Source: Simmondsia chinensis (taxonomy: Eukaryota > Streptophyta > Magnoliopsida > Caryophyllales > Simmondsiaceae). Taken from it: DNA of 64,000 nt. The notes beneath the pieces were generated by a model. The model was not told the DNA's origin and made no database searches. It worked only from the letters and a program-made list of their open reading frames with translations. Made by a program: the position numbers and the translations under genes. Every line of letters starts with the position of its first letter. Positions within the stretch are counted from its first letter, which is position 1. The stretch is from positions 37,016,750-37,080,749 of the forward strand of contig JAGTTD010000005.1 of assembly GCA_018398585.1 (NCBI GenBank), written 5' to 3'. Positions 11,216 to 22,136 of this stretch are shown one piece after another.

Positions 11216-12432
11216 CACAAACACAAGTTGGATATTCACCATTGAAACCAAACATACACAGTGTATGTTGATCATAAACCTTTATTACTCAACATACACA
11301 AACACAAGTTGGATATTCACCATTAAAACCAAACATACACAGTGTATGGTTGCTCCTAACCCACTAATTGCTTAAAAAAAGCCTACACAAGTTGAGTTTA
11401 AACCATTAAAACCAAGCATACACAGTGTATGTTGATCATACACATTTTTTACTCAATATACACAAACACAAGTTCGATATTCACCATTAAAACCAAACAT
11501 ACACAGTGTATGGTTGCTCCTAACCCACTAATTGCTTAAAAAAAGCCTACACAAGTTGAATTTACGCCATTAAAACCAATCATACGCAGTGTATGTTAAT
11601 CATACACCTTTATTACGCAACATACACAAACACAAGTTGGTTATTCACCATAAAAACCAAACAAACACAGTGTATGGTTGCTCCTAACCTACTAATTGCT
11701 AAAAAAAAGCCCACACAAGTTGATTTTACACTATTAAAACCAAGCATACACAGTGTATGTTGATCATACACCTTTATTACTCAACATACACAAACACAAG
11801 TTGGATATTCACCATTAAAACCAAACATACACAGTGTATGGTTGCTCCTAACCCACTAATTGCTTAAAAAAAGCGAACACAAGTTGATTTTACACCATTA
11901 AAACCAATCATACACAGTGTATGTTGATCATACATCTTTATTACTCAACATACACAAACACAAGTTGGATATTCACCATTAAAACCAAACATACACAGTA
12001 TATGGTTGCTCCTAACCCACTAATTGCTTAAAAAAAGCCTACACAAGTTGATTTTACACCATTAAAACCAAGCATACACAGTGTATGTTGATCATACACC
12101 TTTATTACTCAACATACACAAACACAAGTTGGTTATTCACCATAGAAACCAAACATACACAGTGTATGGTTGCTCCTAACCCACTAATTGCTTAAAAAAA
12201 GCCTACATAAGTGATTTTACACCATTAAAACCAAGCATACACAGTGTATGTTGATCATACACCTTTATTACTCAACATACACAAACACAAGTTGGATATT
12301 CACCATTAAAACCAAACATACACAGTGTATGGTTGCTCCTAACCCACTAATTGCTTAAAAAAAGCCTACACAACTTGATTTTACACCATTAAAACCAATC
12401 ATACACAGTGTATGTTGATTCATAAACCATGC
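11216..12432 (-). repeat. Right tandem array, 164-bp unit inverted, about 7 copies
   Basis: This is the reverse complement of the left array. The marker CTCAACATACAC (or its variants) occurs at 11288, 11452, 11616, 11780, 11944, 12108 and 12271: period 164 with one 163-bp step. The CATACACAGTGTATG palindrome appears twice per unit. The outermost unit ends in a sequence similar to the outer edge of the left array. It abuts the first recognisable Ulp1-like exon. Diverged repeat continues to about 12540. Confidence 0.97.
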
Positions 12433-12540
12433 ATTTGTGTCGGCACACGGGGATTACATGAAACACACTTATAAACGTTGATTTTACTTCATTATACCAC
12501 AAAACATGCCAGAAGTTGATTTTACACCAATAAAACATAC

Positions 12541-12777
12541 CAAAGAGGGCACCAACACTCTGTCACCAGATCCCATTAGAACTCCGAAGTTAAGCGTGCT
12601 TGGGCGAGAGTAGTACCAGGATGGGTGACCTCCTGGGAAGTCCTCACCCTCAGGTTAGGGGCACTGGGAAACAGCCTCTCTTCAGGTTAACCCCCTGAAG
12701 GGGGGAGGCTACGTACATCCGCCCCTCCCAGACCCTGCGTAGGCTGGAACCCTTGAGGCATTGGGTATGTTTCTTTT
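12541..12777 (+). mobile_element. 5S-headed SINE, subfamily A
   Basis: It begins CAAAGAGGGCACCAACAC and contains 5S rRNA sequence, including AGTTAAGCGTGCTTGGGC, AGTAGTACCAGGATGG and GGTGACCTCCTGGGAAGTCC. This switches to an Au-SINE-like body (GGGAAACAGCCTC, TACATCCGCCCCTCCCAGA, CTTGAGGCATTGGG) and ends TATGTTTC. Flanking direct repeats are AAAACATAC (12532-12540) and AAAACACAC (12778-12786). It is inserted in a degenerate MULE repeat. Confidence 0.85.
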
Positions 12778-13204
12778 AAAACACACTAACCCTTACTCAA
12801 AAAAGCCACTAACACCAAAACCCTAAACCCTAACAGGTACTATACATCTCCTTACAAAAATAACTTCGAAAATCGGTGCTCACATTCGGAAATGGTGATT
12901 AAACCCTAGAGCAGCAACAGGGCAAGGATGAAGGTGTGAAGACAGAGGATATCACCACCCACCTCTGCAGATACACCCACGGGAATGAGAATCGCAGCTG
13001 TAGTTAGAGGAGAAAGAGGATGAACGGGTGAGAGGAGAGAGAGAATGAACGGGTGTGAGAAAGAGGAAAGAGAGGGTGGCTTGCAAAACACGTTTGGTTT
13101 TGGGGAAGAGAGAAGACGTGAAGGGGAGGGGGTAAATTCAAAAATTACAGTTGTAGAGTTAAATGTGAGGAGAGAGAAGGAGAGATGGAAGGGACAGGTG
13201 ACAC

Positions 13205-14617
13205 TAGTGGTGGCCGTGCCGCCCGGCCTTTTTAACTAAATTAAAAAAAAATTAAAAAATACATAGTCGTTTTGTACTAAAATTATTGTAATTCATTGAT
13301 AAATAATATGAGATACAAATATATTTCTTTCCAAGTATACATGTTCAAAAAAAATAATACTAAATATATATAATAAATAAAATACAATATACAACAAGTA
13401 ATTATCAAAAAAATATCAGTAAATAAATAACGTATCAAATACAAATACAAAGTTGGGGCCTAATATTTAAAAATATAAATTTATTTATCAAAAAATATAA
13501 AGTTTGACATATGGAGTGTGCGGTCATCTTTTGACGTAAATATTTGAAAGTAAATAATTAACATACAAAAGTGTTGAATCTTGATATCAGTCATATCGGT
13601 GGGTTTCTACGCCATCATTTGACGTATCAGTTGTGCGGTCGTCTTCTTCATCGCTCGATAAATCCATCTTCATTCTCTGTTGATCTCTTGCCTCAGCTAG
13701 CAGCCAATCCTTCAAGCACACGGACATCTCCAAGCTCGACGGCGATAGCTTCGCCCTCTTCGTTCCAAGTAACCTGCCACCAAGACTGAAAGCACACTCC
13801 GATGCTACTGAAGACACCGGAGAACTTAGTATATCACGTGCCATGGTGAAAAGCACGGGATACTGGGTTTGGTTTGTGTTCCACCATTGTAACAAATCAA
13901 AATTCGGGTTGGCCGGCGGCCTGAAAATATGGACCATCGGTGTCCGCAAATAATAATCTAACTCGTCACATGATGTGGCGGCTGCTGTGGGCGTAAATTG
14001 CTCCAACAATTTCCACGAATATGACTTGTATGAACTACTTCCACTAGATGTGGAAGATCCTACTGCAGCAGTACTAGGATTATTGGACGCTAATTGACGG
14101 GAATATTGAGAAAATAAACTATGCAAGTCGTTATCGACATCGGCAATGAAAGTGTCGATATTAAGAGAAGGATTCAAATACGTGAAAAAATGTTGGCAAA
14201 ACAAGTTGAAACCTGAACGTTTACAACGAGGGTCTAAAATAGTTGCAAAGCAGTAAGTAAGAGGTAGTTCAGAAAAATATTTGGCAAGCTTTTCTTTCAT
14301 TGCCGCAATCGATCCGAACAAAATGGGGTTGGATTGATTACCCACCATCCAATTTACAATATCAAGCAATATTGATATTGCTTGAGGCATGGTCGGATAG
14401 TAGCAACCCGAAAAAAATATTGTCGCGTCTTTAAACGGGTCGGGCCTGTGCCTCCGGCCTGTGCCAGCTACAGTGCCGTGCGGGCCGGGCCGGGCCGGGC
14501 CGAGCCGGTTTCCGGGCCGACCCGGCCCGTTGGCCACCACTACCGTTGGCTCTTTTGGACCGGGCCGGGCCGGGCCGAGTTGGTTTCCGGGCCGACCCGG
14601 CCCGTTGGCCACCACTA
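13205..14617 (-). mobile_element. hAT element with 8-bp TSD, internally deleted
   Basis: The terminal repeats start TAGTGGTGGCC and end GGCCACCACTA. The perfect 8-bp target-site duplication GGTGACAC lies at 13197-13204 and 14618-14625, as expected for hAT. At 1413 bp it is too short for a full hAT. The right terminus is GC-rich (GGGCCGGGCCGGGCC) and its last stretch, ending CCCGTTGGCCACCACTA, is present twice (14526-14542 and 14601-14617), a 75-bp tandem duplication. Confidence 0.9.
13587..14450 (-). pseudogene. hAT transposase, C-terminal half
   Basis: The minus-strand frame, open to its stop at 13587, covers the C-terminal part of a plant hAT transposase. It contains ILDIVNWMVGNQSNPI and CFATILDPRCKRSGF, then the hAT dimerisation motif: FDLLQWWNTNQTQYPVL, MARDILSSPVSSVASECAFS, then LGGRLL and LSPSSLEMSVCLKDW. 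The N-terminal BED zinc finger and the first catalytic part are absent. The frame continues upstream into the GC-rich terminus, which is unlikely to be coding. This is an internal-deletion derivative that would depend on another element to move. Confidence 0.85.
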
Positions 14618-14836
14618 GGTGACACTGTGCGCATTAAATGAGGAGAGAGAAAGAGGACGGGTGGGGGGGTTAAGGGTGGGAGGGCATTTTTGTCCAAAAA
14701 GGTTTATTCAAGGTTATAGGGGTCTATTTTAGGTTAAATGGGGGCTGGGGGGTCTATTTCTGGTGATTTCCCAAGTACTTTAAAAATTTTGGGTAATTAT
14801 TAAAAATAAAATTGTTGCGGTGAAAAAAAAAAGATT

Positions 14837-15339
14837 ATTTACATTTTAGTACCTCAACGTTTTTAGAAACAATAAAAAGGACTCTGACTATTTTGAATTA
14901 TTAAAAAGGCTCTTGTGTTTTTGTGTATTAATAAAAAGGCCCCTCATAAGCCTGATGACGTCATTTTTTAACGACAGAACTAACATGGCAATTGTTTTTT
15001 ATTAAAGCTATACAAAAATGACCTAAAGTACGCTTCAATACCTTTATTCTTACTTTAAAAACACGAAATTCGAGATGTTATATTATGCAGAAGTTATCTG
15101 TTTTCACTTAATTTGTTTCAAAATATGGTAATTATAGAGTATTTTTGTCATTTTATTATAGTATTAATAAAATTGCAGTTATTGCGTCAGCTTTGTCAAC
15201 TAAAAATAACATTATCACGTTGAAGATGGACATTTTTATTAATGCGACAAAAACTTAGGGATATTTTTAATAAATCCAAAAGGTCAGGGTCCTTTTTGTT
15301 ATTTCCAAAAACGTCAGAGTATTAAAACGTAAATAACAC
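14837..15339. mobile_element. TIR MITE, about 0.5 kb
   Basis: The left end (TTATTTACATTTTAGTACC, CAACGTTTTTAGAAA, AAAAAGGACTCTGAC) is mirrored by the right end read on minus (GTTATTTACGTTTTAATACT, TGACGTTTTTGGAAA, AAAAAGGACCCTGAC), giving imperfect terminal inverted repeats of about 60-80 bp. A related relic lies at 30412-31000. No coding capacity. Confidence 0.7.
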
Positions 15340-15349
15340 AAAAAAAAAT

Positions 15350-15640
15350 AGTGAAAGAACCAACTCACCCAAAAGGTTAAGCTGATAAGTGAAGGTCTAA
15401 GATTGGTTTTATGCCTTAACATGCCCCCCACACAAATGTCATTTGAAATTGAACTGTGGATATTACACAAGTCCACCTCATACTTTATGCTTGAATTATA
15501 TTAATATTAAAAATGGGGGTGTTGGGATTCGAACTCGTGACCTCTTGGTCAACAAGGTTTCGATACCATGTTATGGAATTAACTCACCGAGAGGTTTAAG
15601 TTAATGGGTGAAAGTCCAAGATTGATTTCATATTGTAATA
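15350..15640 (-). mobile_element. TRIM retrotransposon, complete but degenerate
   Basis: Terminal-repeat retrotransposon in miniature. Two direct repeats of about 72 bp (15350-15421 and 15569-15640) flank an internal part of about 147 bp. On minus, the upstream repeat ends in ATAACA and is followed by TGGTATCGAAACC (15556-15568), a decayed initiator-Met primer-binding site. The purine-rich GTGTGGGGGGCA precedes the downstream repeat, which begins TGTTAAGG. There is no coding capacity. Confidence 0.75.
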
Positions 15641-15848
15641 ATTTTAATGTTAAGCTTATTGTCAGTTTTGGTAATTCACCTCCATAAGATGTTCAAACAA
15701 GAAAGCTTGGATTATGATATTTTTTGCTATCATTAACTCCATTTGGGAGTCAAGAAATGCACATATCTTCTAGAATTTACCTCCAGAATGGGATCAGATT
15801 CTCGAGGTCACGAAATTAAAGGTCATAACTTGATTTCCAGTGCTACTT

Positions 15849-15974
15849 TTCTTTTTTTTTTCTTTTTTTTTTTAAGTTGGTAAAGGCAGGGGAGGAGGGT
15901 CACTAGTGGGGCTCGAACCCCGGCGCTCTCACACGGCAACCGGGCGCCTTACCACTAGGCTACGAACTAGTTGC
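15849..15974 (-). mobile_element. tRNA-derived SINE, 126 bp
   Basis: On minus it carries a box A-like TAGCCTAGTGGTAAGGC and a box B, GGGTTCGAGCCCC, and ends in an A-rich tail. The target-site duplication TCCAGTGCTACTT is exact (15836-15848 and 15975-15987). The same family and length occur at 37262-37387. Confidence 0.85.
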
Positions 15975-16013
15975 TCCAGTGCTACTTGGATGTTCCGGCG
16001 TCTTCCTCCTCCA

Positions 16014-17127
16014 CAGTGGCGGAGCCACGTTGGAGCCCCCCTGAATTTTAAAATAAAACTTACTAGCAACAAATAAAAATTAGCTGTGGACCTTTGGCTT
16101 GATGGTTCACTTGCCTTAAATCTAAGTTAGAGGGCACAGGATTGAATCCTAGTGGATGCAAATTATTTTATAGTTTTTTTGTCCCTTTGTTTTTTGTAAA
16201 ATAAATTAATAATAAATTAAAAAGTGAAAACCCTAACACTACCCCCCGACCCCCCTGCTCCGCCCCACCCCCCACCCTGCCAGTTAGCAGCCGCCGCCGG
16301 CCCTGCCGATTCGCCGCCAGCACCACCCGCCAAGCATCAATGTAAGTTTTGTTAATTTTTTGTCCTATTTATATAATATACAATACTTTTAAATTTTCAT
16401 CTCATATTTCTCTAATTAAAATTCTGATTTTATAAATTTGAGTAAGAGATATCAATTTTTTTTAATTAGAAAATAATTACTCATCTCCTAGTTCAAATCC
16501 TTTCTCGAGTTTGAAATAATATAATCTTTGTTGCTTGATATCTGTTATTAGTATATAAATCGGTTGACAATTGCTTTTATTTTATAACAGAGTTAATTAT
16601 GTTCAAGTACTTAAAAAGAAAACCGCCTTTGAAAGGAATTGATAATCCTTGTTCTACTAGTACTAAGCAAAGTCAACAAGAAATCAATGTAGAGAACCTT
16701 CCTGCAGATCCAAGATTTCGAATTACCGACTACCATCCTAATATTCGAGATCAAGTTCGTAGAGCATATTTGCAAAGGGGTCCTCGCCAACCTCGAAACC
16801 ACAACTTTCCGTTAATAAAATATGGTCAACAACAAAGACGATTCAATTAGGATTGGTTTGATGAGTTTCATTAGTTAGAATATAGTATATCGAAAGATGC
16901 TGCTTATTGCTTGTGTTGTTGTTTCTTTAAGAACGATATCGGAGGTCAGGGGGTGGCGATCATTTTATAGTACTTCTCTAGTTTGATTGGATGCGCTTTC
17001 TCTATTTTTTTTTGAATTGTGAAACTATTAAAAAAATGTCGATTGTGAATTTTTTAATAATTTTTATTATGTAATTTATTATTTTTTATTCAAGCCCCCC
17101 TACGCCAAAATCCTGGATTCACCGCTG
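16014..17127 (+). mobile_element. hAT relic of the TTF/ZMYM1-like type
   Basis: It starts CAGTGGCGGAGCCACG and ends TGGATTCACCGCTG, giving imperfect inverted ends. The 8-bp flanks CTCCTCCA and CTTCGCCA match at six positions, a plausible decayed TSD. It contains a coding fragment at 16599-16850. Only 1.1 kb remains. A fragment of the same end (CAGTGGCGGAGCCA) lies at 18654-18667. Confidence 0.75.
16599..16850 (+). pseudogene. TTF-type zinc-finger hAT transposase, N-terminal fragment
   Basis: The 83-residue frame starts MFKYLKRKPP and contains LPADPRFRITDYHPN and QVRRAYLQRGPRQPRNHNFP. This is the N-terminal pattern of plant TTF-type zinc-finger/DUF4371 hAT proteins (often annotated zinc finger MYM-type protein 1). 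The frame stops at 16848-16850, but the same reading continues with DWFDEF, a stop, then LEYSISKDAAYCLCC. The TTF finger is therefore broken by nonsense mutations and the rest of the protein is deleted. Confidence 0.75.
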
Positions 17128-17947
17128 CTTCGCCATTGTTTGGAGAACTCTCGCGGAATAATTGCAATGGCCATACTCAGAGACAATCCCTCATTGACAT
17201 CGAGGCTTCCTTAGGAAGACATTGCTGCAAAGCATTGTGACAGTGGGCTTCTCTTTACGCTAGCTTTGACCTTGTTGTGCAACCTGTCTTTGGGACCTGG
17301 TGACTTTTGTATTTTTGGTTTATGCACGATATATCTTTTTTATGTTTTTTCCTAGTCTAATTACTTGTTCCGACATCACCCTCCATCTTGCAGGAAGGAC
17401 CATTATGGTGGAGCTCCCTCAAAGCTGGACTTCTTATGAACCCGAGGTTTTTTTTTTTTTTTTTGTAAATAAAAAAAAATGAAATTCTTAAGGACTATAA
17501 TACAAAATCATAATCAAATTGAAGCAATAAAAGGATCAATGATCTTTTTTTTTTTTTTTTTGATAAATAGCGAGAAAGGGCTCAAAATACAAAGTATGGT
17601 GCAACTACCAAAGCAAGGCCTCGACAACAAAAGAACCAAAGCGTTCCCCATCGTTTTTGCCAAGCAGCAAATAATAATCCACCGCTATACCATTGTGAGC
17701 ATTCATCTCCAGGTTTTGATGCACTCAATGTCCTGTTCTGCACTATTTCCTCTCCCGAGTATGAAAGTTCCTCCATATTACCATAAAGAACAAAGTAAAC
17801 CGTACTTTCATCTGAAATTTGATGTTAACGAAATTAGTCTTAAAATTGTAAATGAAAGTTTTTAACCCCTCAGATTGTGAATGAAAGTAGTCCAACGTAT
17901 TTGATGTTAACTAGTTATTCCTATGTATCAATATAATTTTCCAGGAT
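17128..17947. other. Gene-free stretch
   Basis: Long T-runs at 17446-17463 and 17543-17560. The second is followed by GATAAATAGCGAGAAAG, which resembles the reversed tail of an L1-like retroposon on minus (about 17540-17780). Nothing else is supported. Confidence 0.3.
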
Positions 17948-18332
17948 ATTTATACCAAAGGTTCATGTACTTTACCGATTATGTCAGTTTAGTCTTTAAA
18001 CTTTTTAATTGCGTCAATTTAGTCTATATACAATTAATATTGTAATAATTTGGTCATTAGAGTAAACTTTATGTTAAATTATTAATCAAATTTTAATATT
18101 TGACCCATGGTTGGATTTAATTGAGTCAATGAGTGAATTTCAACTTGATTACTTGCATCTAATGTGATTGTGCTATTAAAATTTGCGTCAATAACTTAAC
18201 TTAAATTTGACCAAAGGACTAAATTGACACAATATAAATTGTAAAGAAACTAAAGTAATACAATTAAAAGTATAATCACTAAATTGATACAATGAGAAAA
18301 GTACAAAAACTTTTGGTGCAAATAATTATAAT
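17948..18332. mobile_element. TIR MITE (TTTAGTCTTT family), copy 1
   Basis: The left arm has TTCATGTACTTTACCGATTA and CAATTTAGTCTATATACAAT. The right arm has the inverse: GACTAAATTGACACAAT, then GAAAAGTACAAAAACTTTTG. These are long imperfect inverted repeats with no coding sequence. Related copies are at 20358-21488 and 52876-53251. Confidence 0.7.
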
Positions 18333-18910
18333 AGCCACATAGTAAACGTAAGAAAATAGTTTATTGTGACGCATACCGTGGCTAGTTCAATTTGAAAGTC
18401 ATCACTTGATTTTAAGTACTAGTTGTTTATACTGACATATCTACACATATTGATTTCCTCTACTATTCCAAAATCCAAACTCATATTGGCCGTCTCATAT
18501 TCTCTACAGTCAGTGGCAAAGCTAGGATCTAAAGCTGATAGGGTCAACTATAATAGGAAATTGTTATTTTAGTACTCCGGTGTAGACAATTCTCACTTAT
18601 CTCTTGTATTACTTGTAACTATACAATATAATTAAATGTATTTTAGTACTACAGTGGCGGAGCCACTATCAACAATTACCTTCCTGGGTAGCACATTTAG
18701 CCACGGACCGGGGAAAAAACCAAACGATTTTAGCCTAATTTTGTTTACAGTGCACACCTAGGTTAGAGATTTTGGTTTACCTCTTAATATCTTAACATAT
18801 GTGGAAATAATAACAAAGTCGTTGGACTTTTTGATTTATTTTTTTTTGGTACCTTAGTTGTATTTATTAGTTGATTTATTTTTTTGGTACCTTAGATTTT
18901 GTATTTATTA

Positions 18911-19052
18911 CAGGCAAGCGTACACACACTTCAAGTTGGGGGTCCTCGGAAACAGCCTCCTTTCCACCCGGAAGGGGTAAGGCTGCGTACATCCACCCCT
19001 CCCAGACCCTGCTTTTTGCGGGAGCCGTGAGGCACTGGGACTGTTATTGTTG
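18911..19052 (+). mobile_element. Au-like SINE with 19-bp TSD
   Basis: The body is GGGGTCCTCGGAAACAGCC, AGGCTGCGTACATCCACCCC, CCCAGACCCTGC and GAGGCACTGGGACTG, followed by TTATTGTTG. The perfect 19-bp duplication TTAGATTTTGTATTTATTA lies at 18892-18910 and 19053-19071. It lacks the 5S head. This is a young copy judging by the identical flanks. Confidence 0.9.
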
Positions 19053-19071
19053 TTAGATTTTGTATTTATTA

Positions 19072-19845
19072 GTAACTTAGGCACCTAGCGAAACTTAATG
19101 TCGGAAATCTGAAAAGGCAAAATTGCCCATGACAAAAACAAGGTGGTTTTGAAGCCTGATGATTTGAAGAAGAAAATGAATTAGTTTTTCCAGGAGTCGG
19201 AAGTGATGATAACAGTGGGTTTTTTAAATGGATCAAAAAGCTCCGTTTTATTGGAAAAAGTTTCAAAACAGTCTCTTTCGGTTTTTTCTCAAGAACACAA
19301 GAATAATCATGGCACCAAACTCAATGTATGGCTTCAATACAATGTCATTTTTATCATGAGAAATTTTGTCTTCTTAAGTTTCCAACTTTGAGTTTCGCTC
19401 GAGAGAGGTGTCTAATTATTAATAAATATAAAATCTAAGATACTAAAAAATAAATCAAAAAGGTAAGGGACCTACATAACGAGTCTTTCAATTTTTGAAA
19501 TTGGCCTTAGTTTATATTAATTTGACATTCATGAAGACAAAAGGATACTCAATTTCATCAAGGATGGTCTCCTTATCTTTTCGGGACTCAAGTAAAAATT
19601 TTAAAAGGAGTCTGTCACATACTACAAATTATAATACATTTGATCGTAAAATTTACTAATATTAAGAATTTATACTATACAAACCAAAACCCAAAAAATT
19701 TGGCCCCTAAATTTCGGGGACGCAATTTGATTTTGACACAAAATAAAATAGGAATTCAACACAGTTAATTTATTGACACAGTATATTTGCCACCCTAATT
19801 CGGGTTTCATCAACCAAACCCTACCGAGATTTGATTGTATGATAC
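19072..19845. other. Gene-free stretch
   Basis: AT-rich sequence in which I see no repeat or coding signal that I can support. Confidence 0.4.
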
Positions 19846-19849
19846 CAAC

Positions 19850-20062
19850 ATGCAAACACCGGATCCCATCAGAACTCCGAAGTTAAGCCTTCTTGGGCAA
19901 GAGTGGTACCAAGAGTCACCTCCTGGGAAGTCCTCGTGTTGCACCCCTCAGGTTGGAGGTTCTTGGAAACAATCTCCTCACACCCCCCCCCCCCCCCCCC
20001 CCACCCCCCATCCCCGGCCCTGCTTAGGCGGGAGTCCATGGGACACTGGAAATGTTGCTCTG
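19850..20062 (+). mobile_element. 5S-headed SINE, subfamily B, degenerate
   Basis: The head retains ACCGGATCCCATCAGAACTC, AAGTTAAGCC and a complete 5S 3' end, TCCTCGTGTTGCACCCCT. The body follows (CAGGTTGGAGG, GGAAACAATCTCC). A run of about 20 C replaces the middle of the body at 19983-20002. The end is GGACACTGGAAATGTTG. No clear TSD. Confidence 0.75.
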
Positions 20063-20357
20063 TAACGAGATCATACAGCAATGTGTACGTGAAGCTAGCA
20101 TGGCACAGTTTGATGGTGTTTGTGATGTTCTAGCTGCTATATTTGTTTCGGGGTTGTCAATGAGTTTTTTTCTGATAATTAGTGACATAGTTACAGTATA
20201 AAATCGGGCAATTCAACTAAGCGAACCTCAGGATAATTAGCGACATAATCGTCAGTGAGTTATATATCATATCATAAAATTTATGATGTCTACTAAATTC
20301 ATATTTTCTTAAGTGGGGTTCAAGAGAAATCAAATCTTTATGCTAAAACTTCAACTT

Positions 20358-21488
20358 AGGGTTATTTACGTCAAAAATTCATGTACTTTATTTATTGTGT
20401 CAATTTAGTCTTTATACTCTTAATTGTGTCAATTTAGTCTCTGTATAATTCAAAATGTGTCAATTTGGTCCTTAGAGAAAATTTTATGTTAAGTTTGTAA
20501 TTAAATTTTTTAATAATTCGGCAACAAGTTGGGTTAAATTGAGTAAATTAATGAATTTATAATAAATTACTTGCATCTAACATAACTTTTTCATTCGAAA
20601 TTATGTCATTAACTTAACCTAAATTTAACTAGATGGTTAATTTGATACATTTTGAATTGTACAGTGGCTAAACTGACACAACTAAAAGTTAAAGGACTAA
20701 ATTTAGGGTCGGTTTAGGATTGCTGTGAAAAAACTATTTTTTTAGAAGCACTTTTGTAAAAAGTGTTGTTTTAAATAAGATGTTTGTGTTTGGCCAACCA
20801 GTAAAGAAGTGCTTATAGTATTATTGTGAGTATTTTGCCAACGTTTAAAAAGTGCTTTTTTCTATAAAATTACCAGAAATGACACTAAAGAGGTCTTTTA
20901 TAGTTGAAAAAATCACCCATAACTATTTTAAATAATTAATATATTTTTAAAATATATTTAAAATATTTTTATTATTTAAAATATTTAAAATATTTTTAGT
21001 ATTTATAAAATATTTTTTCAACATTTTTAAAATATTTATTTTTTGAGAAAATTAAAATATTTTCAAATATTTAAAATATTTTTTTCAATATTTAAAATAT
21101 TTTCTAAAAATCATAAATATATGTTAAAATATTATTTTCATATTTAATATATTTTTAAAAATATATAAACTATTATAAAATATATAAATTATTTTTTAAA
21201 TATATTAATAAATTTTGAGGTATCTGAAATAAATTTTTTCAATTGTTTGATTATTGCTTCTGCTTCTGCTTAAAAAAATAAGCACCAAATTTCTACTTCT
21301 ACTTTTAAGCAGAAAAATAACTTCTGTTTTTAATAAAAAGTATTTTTTCTCCATTGCCCCACACCCTCAAATCTCAAAAAAGTATTTTTAACAAAAAAAA
21401 AATACTTTTTTTTTTCCTGTTATAGGCAATCTCAAACAAGCCCTCATATAATGGATAAAGTGCAAAAACCTTTGACATAAATCTTTAG
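20358..21488. mobile_element. TIR MITE (TTTAGTCTTT family), copy 2, split
   Basis: The left arm (GGGTTATTTACGTCAAAAAT, GTCAATTTAGTCTTTATACT) and right arm (GACTAAATTTA at 20696, then GGATAAAGTGCAAAAACC at 21453) belong to the same family as 17948-18332. A second MITE at 20706-21443 separates them. Confidence 0.65.
20706..21443. mobile_element. Second MITE nested in the first
   Basis: It begins GGGTCGGTTTAGGATTGC and ends GGCAATCTCAAACAAGCCC, which are inverted repeats. The interior is AT-rich with many AAATATTT blocks. The 3-bp flanks TTA and TCA hint at a PIF/Harbinger-type target, but this is weak. Confidence 0.6.
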
Positions 21489-22136
21489 ACCACCATATAG
21501 AGTTGGAATATATAAAATCTACATATAAGTTTAAACAGCGTACCTCACTAAGTATATATGTATTAGTCTATACCTTGCAAGTCTTCCTCAATTGCACCAT
21601 TCATCTTCTATCGTCCAAATAAAAATTACATCCAAATTGATAAAACATTTATCAATAAGACTCTCGATGTAACAAATTCAAATATACACCCTTCTGTCCA
21701 AGGACACTATGCGTTAAAGAAGAACCCGAAATCATCTACACGCTCTAATACCATATGAAAATTTCATTTGGCTTTTGACCCAACCGAAGCTAGAATATAT
21801 AAGATTCATATATATGCACTTAAATCAAACTCTATCGTTAAACTAATTGACATCAGATAATAATCAATCAGGCTCATATATCGATCTTCTCACTCTCACC
21901 ACTTTGATATAGATTTTTTTTAACTCACATGTGAAATCCTCTAACCACGAGAGCTCTTCCGATTCACCAAAAATAAAACTTTTAACTCATTAGTTATTTG
22001 CCAAAAATTTACTAAAATCATTTCTTATAAATATTTCACACATAATTTAATAATATTAGCACAAACAAATTACCAGAACACAATCAAAATTTGAAGGCAA
22101 AAAGAGCCAAGAAATACAACACTTTCCCTTTGCCCT
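21489..22136. other. Gene-free stretch and probable NSN1 3' UTR
   Basis: The part just below 22137 is the 3' flank of the minus-strand NSN1 gene. An ATTAAA, a weak poly(A) signal, lies on minus near 22050. The rest shows no supported feature. Confidence 0.4.

Larger units (their letters stand above)
2221..14773. mobile_element. Degenerate MULE carrying transposase and Ulp1-like genes
   Basis: The element is recognised from a MuDR/MULE-type transposase pseudogene on plus, a Ulp1-type protease pseudogene on minus placed tail to tail with it, and inverted repeat arrays outside both. MULEs that carry Ulp1-like genes (the Kaonashi type) are known in plants. The left edge is set by the break in the MITE at 2220. 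The right edge is uncertain. The repeat array stops at about 12432, but the sequence at 12780-13204 and 14618-14773 (rich in GGAGAGAG, then GTCTATTTCTGGTGATTTCCC) looks like the outer part of the element, split by the hAT at 13205-14617. I found no 9-bp target-site duplication. Confidence 0.65.
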
